Below are positions 1 to 6,548 of a stretch of 64,000 bases of DNA, piece after piece. Source of the stretch: JBCCMF01 sp038747545 (GTDB lineage: Bacteria; Bacteroidota; Rhodothermia; Rhodothermales; JBCCMF01); the NCBI GenBank assembly GCA_038747545.1, contig JBCDJT010000005.1:9655-73654 (forward strand), given 5' to 3'. The notes under the pieces are model-generated. The model worked only from the letters and a program-made list of their open reading frames with translations. It did not search any database and was not told the origin of the DNA. Position numbers and translations under genes: made by a program. The stretch's first letter is position 1; each line of letters starts with the position of its first letter.

Positions 1-260
1 ACTCGGTGGGCACACGCTCCAAGTCGACCGATGGGCTGCCGGATGTCTTCCACGTGACCGCGCAGGGCGTGATCGCGGGCGCCAACATGGTGCTGGTGGA
101 CTTCCATCCGGCGCCGCGCCGTGCGCTCGTGGACGGCCCGCAGGCGCTGCTGCTGGACGAGCTGCCGTACTTCCTGGAGGACGTGGCCGTGACGCGTAAA
201 ACCTATGAGCACCGCCGCGCCCTGGCCGACCGCATGAACGCTGCCACAGCAATGGCGTAA
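1..260 (+). CDS. 3-deoxy-7-phosphoheptulonate (DAHP) synthase-like protein, C-terminal end
   Basis: The reading frame is open from the left edge, so only the last 85 or so residues are visible. The stretch containing QGVIAGANMVLVDFHP and ALVDGPQALL looks like the last strand and helix of the (beta/alpha)8 barrel of class I DAHP synthases, where a glycine-rich loop is followed by a strand ending in xHP and the DGPQ/DGxQ motif. That enzyme condenses phosphoenolpyruvate with erythrose 4-phosphate at the start of the shikimate pathway. The identification rests on the C-terminal motif only. A related PEP-condensing aldolase such as a KDO-8-P synthase is possible. The gene is cut by the window edge, not broken. 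Confidence 0.55.
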   Translation, partial: SVGTRSKSTDGLPDVFHVTAQGVIAGANMVLVDFHPAPRRALVDGPQALLLDELPYFLEDVAVTRKTYEHRRALADRMNAATAMA

Positions 261-308
261 ATTAGGCGGCACATGCCTTGCTGATGTTCACCATTCTTCG
301 CGTTGATT

Positions 309-734
309 ATGCGTACCCTTGGCCTTGTCACTGCGCTGTTTGCGCTCACCGCTTGTGGCCCTGCCGATCCCCTCACCGCCCACGAGTGGCGCTTCGTGTC
401 AATGACGCTGGGCGAGGCGTCGATGCGCGGCATTCGCCTAGACCCGCCCGCCACGCTGAACTTTAGCACCGAGTCTGCCGGGCTGGACCGCTACAACGTG
501 TCCGGCTTCTCAGGCTGCAACGATATCAACGGCACATACGCCCGCACCGATGACCCGGGAGCGCTAGACATGAGCCCCATGTCCACCACGCGGCGCGGCT
601 GCATGTCGGGGCTGGCCGAGCGCATCGAGATTCCCTTCCAGGAGGCCCTCCCCGACGTCACCACCTACGCCATCGACGGCGACACGCTGCGCCTGACCTT
701 CCCGCGCGGCACGATGGTGTTTGCGGCGCCTTAA
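309..734 (+). CDS. META-domain (HslJ-like) lipoprotein
   Basis: This is a 141-residue protein from the ATG at 309; a TTG six bases upstream is possible but would only add two residues. The N-terminus is a lipoprotein signal with lipobox LTAC and the lipidated cysteine at residue 16. The rest matches the META/HslJ domain: an early W-R-F segment, a conserved GCND followed by NGTY, and a late cysteine (RGC) before a last strand. META-domain proteins are small periplasmic or outer-membrane beta proteins linked to stress or drug resistance (HslJ), with no enzymatic role known. It stands between two unrelated genes on the same strand. Confidence 0.72.
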   Translation: MRTLGLVTALFALTACGPADPLTAHEWRFVSMTLGEASMRGIRLDPPATLNFSTESAGLDRYNVSGFSGCNDINGTYARTDDPGALDMSPMSTTRRGCMSGLAERIEIPFQEALPDVTTYAIDGDTLRLTFPRGTMVFAAP

Positions 735-798
735 ACGGAACGGTGTCGCTGCCGATGTATGCATCAGACGCTTTTGTTGATCATGTCTGGTGCTGCTC

Positions 799-1305
799 AT
801 GCGTGCCGCGTTTGCACTCATCCACCCCGCCCTGCTCACCGTGCTTGTCGCCGCATTCGTGTGGCTGGGCGAGATGCATCTACTCTTTGCCTCTGGCGCG
901 TTCGTGCTCGTAGCGGCGTGGTACTACAGCGTAGGCATGGCGCTGCACGACAAAGCGTCCAGCGATGCCGCTTCGCCGCTGTGGCGCTTTCGGCTCAACC
1001 TCGCTGCTTCAGCTAGCGCGTTGCCGTTCGTATGGCTTTGGGCAAGTGCCCTCCAGCGCGACACTGCCTTGTTCGAAGCCGTGCTGCCCTACTTCGATGT
1101 ACTGGTCGGCTTCAACTTCGCGCTGCTCGTCTATAGCATCTATGCGACCTACCGCGTGTGGCACTTCTTGTCGGAGCGGCTGCTTCAGGCCGAGGGCGAG
1201 CCTACGCCATCGAAAGAGGCCATCGCTGGGCTGATGCTGCAGTTTTGGTTCTGGTTTATCGGCGCGTGGTTCTTGCGCCCCCGCCTCCAGCGCGCCCTCA
1301 GCTGA
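799..1305 (+). CDS. Hypothetical membrane protein, about four TM helices
   Basis: I do not recognise a family. The 168-residue protein, taken from ATG 799 (an in-frame GTG lies at 790), has hydrophobic segments at about residues 5-25, 28-48, 65-85 and 95-120 plus a tryptophan-rich C-terminal hydrophobic stretch, so it is probably an integral inner-membrane protein. It contains no charged catalytic motif. Its stop codon overlaps the 3' end of the convergent pnuC-like gene (stops at 1303-1305 and 1298-1300), so the two transcripts are antisense at their ends. Confidence 0.6.
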   Translation: MRAAFALIHPALLTVLVAAFVWLGEMHLLFASGAFVLVAAWYYSVGMALHDKASSDAASPLWRFRLNLAASASALPFVWLWASALQRDTALFEAVLPYFDVLVGFNFALLVYSIYATYRVWHFLSERLLQAEGEPTPSKEAIAGLMLQFWFWFIGAWFLRPRLQRALS

Positions 1306-1888
1306 CGTCCTTCCGCCACGCCACGTAGCCGATGGCGGCAAGCACGAGGAAGGCGGCGAAGAGTCCGGCCGTCAGGTAGAGGTCTTTGTAGATGTACACG
1401 CCGATGGCGACGGCATCGACCACGATCCACACGAGCCAGTGCTCCAGGATCTTCTTCGCCATGAGCCACTGCGCTACGAGGCTGAACGCGGTCGTGAAAG
1501 CATCCCAATACGGAATATCTGCGTCGGTAAGGCGGTCGAGGCTGAGGCCGATGCCAATCATCGCCGCGATGCCGATGCCGCCGAGGATGGCGCCGTGCTT
1601 AGGGGTGAGGCGGGTGATGGGCAGCGCGTCGCCCTCGGGGCCGCCGTAGAGCCACGCCCACCAGCCGTAGAGCGAGAGGACGATGTAGACGCCCTGCAGG
1701 CCCATGTCGGCGTAGAGGCGGGCGTCGAAGAAGATGAGGACGTAGAGCGCGACGCTGACGAGCCCGGTGGGCCACACCCAGATGTTCTGCCGCGTGTTGA
1801 GCCAGACGCTCAGGAAGCCGAAGACGACGGCGGTGAACTCCAGCACGGGCACGTTGAAGCCGAGAAACGGAAACGTCAGCTCGAACAT
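1298..1888 (-). CDS. pnuC: PnuC-family nicotinamide riboside (vitamin) transporter
   Basis: A 196-residue polytopic membrane protein with roughly seven hydrophobic helices and the tryptophan-rich signature of PnuC proteins (WVWPTG; SLYGWWAWL; a late AQWLMAKKILEHW helix that in the family binds the substrate). PnuC carriers let nicotinamide riboside diffuse into the cell for NAD salvage; close homologues (PnuT, PnuX) carry thiamine or riboflavin, so the exact vitamin is inferred. I start at ATG 1888 rather than the longer GTG/TTG frame because that ATG begins one base after the stop of the upstream ABC ATPase gene. It is the last gene of a permease - ATPase - pnuC operon. Confidence 0.85.
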   Translation of the reverse strand: MFELTFPFLGFNVPVLEFTAVVFGFLSVWLNTRQNIWVWPTGLVSVALYVLIFFDARLYADMGLQGVYIVLSLYGWWAWLYGGPEGDALPITRLTPKHGAILGGIGIAAMIGIGLSLDRLTDADIPYWDAFTTAFSLVAQWLMAKKILEHWLVWIVVDAVAIGVYIYKDLYLTAGLFAAFLVLAAIGYVAWRKDVS

Positions 1889-1889
1889 G

Positions 1890-2543
1890 CTACGCGTCCT
1901 CGGTGGCAATGGGAAAGCGGATCAGGTCGTCGGTGAGCGCCTGCAGCGACGGCTGGAGGTGGCTGGAGAGGATGGTGATGCCGCCGCGCTGCTTGAACTC
2001 GGCGAGGTACGCCAGCGCCGCCGCCGTGCTGTCGGTGTCGAGGCCGCGGAACGGCTCGTCGAGGAGCAGCACCTGGGGATCGGCGATGAGGGCAGCGGCC
2101 ATCTGCGCCTTCTTGAACATGCCGCTGGAGTAGGTGCCGATCAGCTGCTCGCGCCGCTCATCCAGCAGCAGCGCATCCAGCAGCGCATCGATGTCCATGG
2201 GGCTGCGTTTGCCGTCCCACTGCCCTCGGGCACGCAGGATCATCTCGAGCACTTCGGTGGCGCTGAGGTAGGCGGGCAGCTGCGCCCCGTCGTGTACAAT
2301 GCCGACCTGCTGGAGGTACTGGTACGGCGCCGTGTGTACTTCGAGGCTGCCCAGCGCGACGCGCCCGCTCGTGGGAAACGCCTCGGCGGAGAGCAGCCGC
2401 AGCAGCGTGGTCTTGCCCGAGCCGTTCGGCCCGACGAGCCCCGTGGTGGTGCCCGGCATGAACGTGTGCGTCAGGTCGCGGAAGATAAACGGTCCGCTGC
2501 CGTAGCGCTTGGCCACGGCCTGGAGGTGGAGGGCGTCAGGCAT
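1890..2543 (-). CDS. ABC transporter ATP-binding protein
   Basis: A 217-residue single ATPase domain: Walker A GPNGSGKT at residues 38-45, a signature motif of the form YSSGM (138-142), Walker B VLLLDEP (about 158-164) with D-loop GLD, and a switch histidine in SSH. It lacks its own membrane domain and would energise the multi-spanning protein encoded directly upstream. The ATG at 2543 overlaps the stop of that permease gene by eight bases, which argues for translational coupling and against the longer frame. The signature YSSGM instead of LSGGQ is seen in some export-type ATPases such as ABC-2-like and gliding/haem exporters. The substrate is unknown. Confidence 0.88.
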   Translation of the reverse strand: MPDALHLQAVAKRYGSGPFIFRDLTHTFMPGTTTGLVGPNGSGKTTLLRLLSAEAFPTSGRVALGSLEVHTAPYQYLQQVGIVHDGAQLPAYLSATEVLEMILRARGQWDGKRSPMDIDALLDALLLDERREQLIGTYSSGMFKKAQMAAALIADPQVLLLDEPFRGLDTDSTAAALAYLAEFKQRGGITILSSHLQPSLQALTDDLIRFPIATEDA

Positions 2544-3798
2544 AGCGTTTTCGGTGCGGCACTTCGGCGCGGAAGGTGGCAAGGGCAGCCGTCACGAGCG
2601 CGAGCACGACCTCGTACGCCACCCATGGCCAGACCTCGGCGTAGGTGAACGACTTGGTGGCCCACGCCACGGCGAGCAGGCTCAGCGCCCACGGCAGTGC
2701 CCACCGCAGGTTGATGAACGTGCGCGTGATCCACCAGTGCAACGGCGGTTGGAGGCTCAGCTGGAAGGCAGGCGGCGCCAGCGCGGGCTGTGCGGTGAGG
2801 AAGATGGCAAGGTTCTGCGCGAGCGCGAAGGCGAGCAGGTAGGCGGAGATAAACGCCGGATCGGTGTCCTGGTAGAACAGCGCCCACAGCAGCAGATGCC
2901 CCAGGGCGATGCTGCGTCCGATGGGCAAGCGGCGGTCGAGCTGGCGCAGCATCGACCAGACGTATGTGCGCCAGCGCATCGGCACCCAGTACAGCGCGGC
3001 GAACGGCAGCGGCTCGCGGTCGCTGGCGCGCACGCCGCCGCTGCTGCGGAAGATCTCGGTGTAGAACGCGTTGGTGTGGTAGTAGTGGCGATCAAACTGA
3101 CGCCCGAGGCGCACAATGCGCGCCAGGGTGTAGAGCACAAACAGCTGCGGGGGCACCCAGCCCCATCCGCTCCGCGCCGCCCAGGCGGTGGCGATCATCA
3201 CCACCACGCCCACGGCAAACACGCGGCCCGTGAGCAGCAGCGCCGGCACGAGCCCTCGGGGCACCCCAATCGGCACCGACGAGTTGGCCATCATCCCCAT
3301 GAACGCGCCGCCCTTCGTCCCTTCTTGCCACGCCTGCGAGGTGGCGCCAAGCGTCAGGTAGCGCTCGAAGCTGTAGAGCCCCAGTCCAATGGTGAAACAG
3401 CCGTACAGGATCGCGTAGCCAATGCGGTCGCCCACGGTGCTGTCCAGCGGCGACCAGAAGAAGAGCAGCAGCCCCGGCAGGACGAGCAACGCCAACACGC
3501 CGCCCCACGGCTTGAGGAGGCGGCGTTGCAACGCGCGCGGCGCCGTGTTCAGGAGCTGCATCCAGCCGCGCTCGTCATCCGGCAGCAGCACATGCGGCAC
3601 AGCAATGGCAATGACTGAGGCCGTCAGCAGCAGGAGGTAGCGGAGGCGAAACAGCCGCTCCTCCAGATCGGCCTCGCCTGCTAGCATGATGCCCAGTGCC
3701 ACAGCCAGCAGCGTCAGCAGCAGGGCAGGCAGGACCGTACGGAGGGAGAGGCGGCGCACTGAGCGTACAATAACGGTGGGCAGGAGCAGGCGGCGCAA
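2536..3798 (-). CDS. Multi-spanning membrane protein, probable ABC permease partner
   Basis: A 420-residue hydrophobic protein with many predicted TM helices (clusters at about residues 20-40, 55-75, 95-120, 130-150, 180-205, and several after 290). I recognise no sequence family, but its position 8 bp into the start of an ABC ATPase gene makes it the likely membrane subunit of that transporter. A long basic, tyrosine-rich stretch around residues 225-275 (RQFDRHYYHTN region) would be cytoplasmic. The gene starts 118 bp from a divergent DUF3299 gene, so the gap 3799-3916 should hold both promoters; I see no convincing consensus in it. Confidence 0.7.
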   Translation of the reverse strand: MRRLLLPTVIVRSVRRLSLRTVLPALLLTLLAVALGIMLAGEADLEERLFRLRYLLLLTASVIAIAVPHVLLPDDERGWMQLLNTAPRALQRRLLKPWGGVLALLVLPGLLLFFWSPLDSTVGDRIGYAILYGCFTIGLGLYSFERYLTLGATSQAWQEGTKGGAFMGMMANSSVPIGVPRGLVPALLLTGRVFAVGVVVMIATAWAARSGWGWVPPQLFVLYTLARIVRLGRQFDRHYYHTNAFYTEIFRSSGGVRASDREPLPFAALYWVPMRWRTYVWSMLRQLDRRLPIGRSIALGHLLLWALFYQDTDPAFISAYLLAFALAQNLAIFLTAQPALAPPAFQLSLQPPLHWWITRTFINLRWALPWALSLLAVAWATKSFTYAEVWPWVAYEVVLALVTAALATFRAEVPHRKRYA

Positions 3799-3916
3799 AA
3801 GATACGGCCTGGCACCGGATCTGCCGTGTGGGCAAGATGAAATACCCCGAACCCACGCGGAAACCGCTTCTGGTTTGGTTCCGTTGGAACTAGGCTCATC
3901 AACACGTTCGCCCGCT

Positions 3917-4345
3917 ATGCGCTACTTCTCTGCCCTTGCCCTCACCCTCTGCTTCCTGCTCGGCACCAGCGTCGAGGCGCTTGCTCAGAAAGCCATGTCG
4001 TGGATGGACCTCAGCCAGATCGAGTATGTGAAGGAGAATAACAGGTGGGTGATGAAGGTATCGCCCGACGTGGAGAGTCTTGCCGGGCAGCAGATCAAGA
4101 TCGAAGGCTTCATGATGCCGCTGGAGCAGTCGCAAGAGCAGAAGCACTTCATCCTGAGCGGCAATCCTGTAGCGGGCTGTAACTTCTGCATGCCGGGTGG
4201 CCCTGAGTCGATGATTGAGGTCAAGGCCGACACGGGCGTTACGTTCAGCTACGAGCCTGTCACCATAGTGGGCACGCTGGAAATCCTCAAGGACGACCCG
4301 AACGGCCTCATCTACCGCATGACCGCTGCAGGCCCAGCCAGCTAA
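3917..4345 (+). CDS. DUF3299-type periplasmic protein
   Basis: A 142-residue protein with a signal peptide (about residues 1-23, cleavage after ALAQ). The mature part carries the DUF3299 hallmark: GQQIKIEGFMMPLE, then KHFILS and the cysteine pair of CNFCMPGGPESM. Members are small exported proteins of Proteobacteria and Bacteroidota that often sit near transporters; the CxxC-like pair suggests metal or haem binding, but no activity is established. ATG 3917 is chosen because it gives a clean signal peptide; the frame is open 230 bases upstream without a plausible protein. The weak terminal strand ends 13 bp before the next frame. Confidence 0.78.
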   Translation: MRYFSALALTLCFLLGTSVEALAQKAMSWMDLSQIEYVKENNRWVMKVSPDVESLAGQQIKIEGFMMPLEQSQEQKHFILSGNPVAGCNFCMPGGPESMIEVKADTGVTFSYEPVTIVGTLEILKDDPNGLIYRMTAAGPAS

Positions 4346-4358
4346 CACGGTACTACCT

Positions 4359-4781
4359 GTGTGTGCCCTGCTCGCTTCGTACCGCGTGTTGGCTGAGTCC
4401 GAGCATTTCCTCTTGACCCACGAATACCAGTCAACTTTCCTTGTTGACAAGGAAACTGCTGCACAGACTCCCATGGGCGCCCACAACGGTGATCCTTCCG
4501 TAGGCATCATTGCCCCAGACGAGGCCTGGTTTCTGATTGGAGGCCAAGGGGTTGTATTCCACGATCAACATAGTGAACAGCATGTGTTTTGGCGAGATAC
4601 GCCAACCCTGTTTGTCCACGACGCCAAGCTCTGCAACGATCACATCGTTCGTCTTCTTGTGGATCCTTGGAGCAGAGAAGCATCAGTTTGGGACTTCGAC
4701 ACACGAACGCTAACATTACACAAGGTGCGCGCAGGTCCCAACCTCAGAGAGCAACCCTATCGAGATCAGGTGGATTTCTGA
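4359..4781 (+). CDS. Hypothetical protein, lower GC than its neighbours
   Basis: A 140-residue soluble protein with no family I recognise. GTG 4359 gives the longest form; GTG 4386 (residue 10) is an alternative. Coherent beta-rich stretches (FLVDKET, AWFLIGGQGVVFHD, IVRLLVDPWSR, SVWDFDTRTL) argue that it is a real protein, possibly an immunity- or SMI1-like fold, though that is only an impression. Its third codon positions are visibly less GC-rich than in the flanking genes, which may indicate recent acquisition. It follows the DUF3299 gene by 13 bp, and its stop codon lies inside a hairpin. Confidence 0.55.
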   Translation: MCALLASYRVLAESEHFLLTHEYQSTFLVDKETAAQTPMGAHNGDPSVGIIAPDEAWFLIGGQGVVFHDQHSEQHVFWRDTPTLFVHDAKLCNDHIVRLLVDPWSREASVWDFDTRTLTLHKVRAGPNLREQPYRDQVDF

Positions 4782-4805
4782 GTGCGGTCCCACGGACCGC
4801 CTCAG
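4778..4805. other. Hairpin over the stop codon of the preceding gene
   Basis: CTGAG, a one-base bulge, GCGGTCC, a three-base loop CAC, then GGACCGC and CTCAG form a 12-bp stem. No T-run follows on either strand, so it is not a canonical intrinsic terminator. It could stabilise the mRNA end or be part of a factor-dependent end. Confidence 0.4.
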
Positions 4806-4935
4806 TGCTTGGAAAAAGACCCTGGAGCAGACTAGGTACATTTAAAGCGAAGTGGGTTTTACGGGTGGTGTGCCGCCAGAGATAGCTTGATTTGCGCGAT
4901 AGTGGCATGCCGCCTTGGCAGCTCCAGACGGCCAC

Positions 4936-5541
4936 ATGCAGCGCTCGAACCACGCATCCTCATCCCAGCCCACCTCTTCCCCGCACTCCGCAGTCTCGCG
5001 AGAGCAGCAGTGGCTGCTGGCGTTACGGGAGGCGAATACGGAGGCGTTTGACGCGCTGTACGGCAGCCTGTCGGAGCCGCTGCTGCGCTACGCGTGGGCG
5101 CTCACGCGGGACCAAGACGCCATCTATGACATCATCCAAGAGGCGTTTCTCAAGCTCTGGCAGAAACGCGCCGAGCTCGACCCCGACCTGCCCATCCGAG
5201 CGTGGATGTTTCGCGTCGTGCGCAACCTGGCCTACAAAACCCACCGCACGCGTCGCATCCGCAGCGAGGTGGCGCTGGACATAGACCCCGCGCGGGGAGA
5301 CACGCCCGAGTCGAGCTACCGAGGCCAAGAGCTGGATCACCTCATCCACCGCTGGGTCGACGAGATGCCCCCCCGACGGCGCGAAGTCTTCCAGCTGAGC
5401 CGCGTAGGTGGACTGTCGCACCACGAGATCGCCGAAACGCTGGCGATATCCAGTAAAACCGTCAACAACCATCTGGTGGAGGGGCTGCGCTTCCTGCGCA
5501 TCAAACTCCGATCCCACGGATTCAACGAGCAGAACCTATGA
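4936..5541 (+). CDS. ECF RNA polymerase sigma factor
   Basis: A 201-residue sigma-70 family regulator with only regions 2 and 4. Region 2 (about residues 25-95) has the helix around DAIYDIIQEAFLKLW, where bacterial sigma factors bind core polymerase and the -10 element; region 4 (about 130-190) ends in the helix-turn-helix LSHHEIAETLAISSKTVNNH. ATG 4936 is preferred to the TTG at 4915. The stop codon overlaps the start of the FecR gene (ATGA), and a TonB receptor follows. In Bacteroidota this trio transduces binding of an extracellular ligand to transcription of the transport genes. It is therefore probably activated through FecR and controls its own operon. Confidence 0.92.
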   Translation: MQRSNHASSSQPTSSPHSAVSREQQWLLALREANTEAFDALYGSLSEPLLRYAWALTRDQDAIYDIIQEAFLKLWQKRAELDPDLPIRAWMFRVVRNLAYKTHRTRRIRSEVALDIDPARGDTPESSYRGQELDHLIHRWVDEMPPRRREVFQLSRVGGLSHHEIAETLAISSKTVNNHLVEGLRFLRIKLRSHGFNEQNL

Positions 5542-6524
5542 ACGCGAATATGCCTTCTTCGCAGGACCCGATTCGCGACGCGCTCGGCGCGCTCGACGAT
5601 ACCGAACGCGATGCCCTCGCCCACACCTGGGAAGCCGTCCGCACCGATGGTACGTGGCCTGGGGTCAATGCCCAGCGCCATGCCGACGTCCGGGCCGCGC
5701 TCCAGGCTGCCATCCGCGAGGAGACCCTGCCAAGACCCGATCGGGCACCGCACCGCGCACCGATCCCGCGGGCAGGCCGCCGCCCGTTAGCGTGGGTTGG
5801 TGCCATCGCCGCGGGCGTCGTGCTGGTCGCTGTTGGCCTCGGGCTCGGCCTGCATCGCGCAACCATCACCGCACCGCCAGACCGCGCGCAGACGGTCAAC
5901 CTGGCCGATGGCTCGTCCATCGAGTTGCGGCCAGGAGCGAGCGTCACGCACAGCCGTCTTCGCGCGGGCACGCCCCGGCGCGTGATGCTCACGGGCGAGG
6001 CGTACTTCACCATCACGCCGGGCACGCGCTTCACGGTGGAGACAGCCAACGCGCGCATCGACGTCCTCGGCACCCAGTTCAGCGTCAAGGTCAGCAGGCC
6101 TGATGGCGCCACAGAAGCCGTCACCGAGGTCTATCTTGCCGAGGGTAGCGTAGCGCTGACTGGCGGTGCCACCGAGCAGCGTGTGACGCTGGCGCCGGGC
6201 GACGTCAGCCACGTGGTGGGTGCGCAGGCTCCTGTCGCGCCGTCGGCCGCCTCACACGCCGACTTGCCCTTGTGGCGCGCTCGGCAGTTCACGTTTGAGG
6301 CTGGGGCGCCGCTCCGCAATGTCATCGCTGCTATCGAAGCCAGCTACGACCTGCGCGTCCATGTTCACGACCCGGCGTTGCTGGATGCCCAGCTGCCCTT
6401 TCAGTACCTCGGGCGGAACGTCCTCCCGGCGCCCCAGCTTCTGGAAGACCTCTGCCAGATTCTCGGCCTCACGTACCGCCCCACTTCCGACGGCTTCGAG
6501 ATCGTGACCGTCCCCACCACCTGA
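5538..6524 (+). CDS. FecR-family anti-sigma / sigma-regulator protein
   Basis: A 328-residue inner-membrane regulator. An N-terminal cytoplasmic part (about 1-80) would hold the ECF sigma factor, a single TM helix lies at about 83-105 (WVGAIAAGVVLVAVGLGLGL), and the periplasmic FecR domain (about 120-225) includes the typical LADGSSIELRPGASV and VLGTQFSV motifs. A C-terminal STN/DUF4974-like module (about 245-325) resembles the signalling domain that contacts the TonB receptor. The gene overlaps the sigma gene by four bases and ends 24 bp before the receptor gene, so all three are probably one transcript. Confidence 0.9.
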   Translation: MNANMPSSQDPIRDALGALDDTERDALAHTWEAVRTDGTWPGVNAQRHADVRAALQAAIREETLPRPDRAPHRAPIPRAGRRPLAWVGAIAAGVVLVAVGLGLGLHRATITAPPDRAQTVNLADGSSIELRPGASVTHSRLRAGTPRRVMLTGEAYFTITPGTRFTVETANARIDVLGTQFSVKVSRPDGATEAVTEVYLAEGSVALTGGATEQRVTLAPGDVSHVVGAQAPVAPSAASHADLPLWRARQFTFEAGAPLRNVIAAIEASYDLRVHVHDPALLDAQLPFQYLGRNVLPAPQLLEDLCQILGLTYRPTSDGFEIVTVPTT

Positions 6525-6548
6525 CGTACCCTCTCCTGCCTTTCTCTA

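Noticed and set aside
1899..2648. Long plus-strand frame with arginine- and glycine-rich translation opposite the ABC ATPase
   Set aside because: It is the antisense shadow of a high-GC gene: the minus-strand frame carries Walker A, signature and Walker B motifs.
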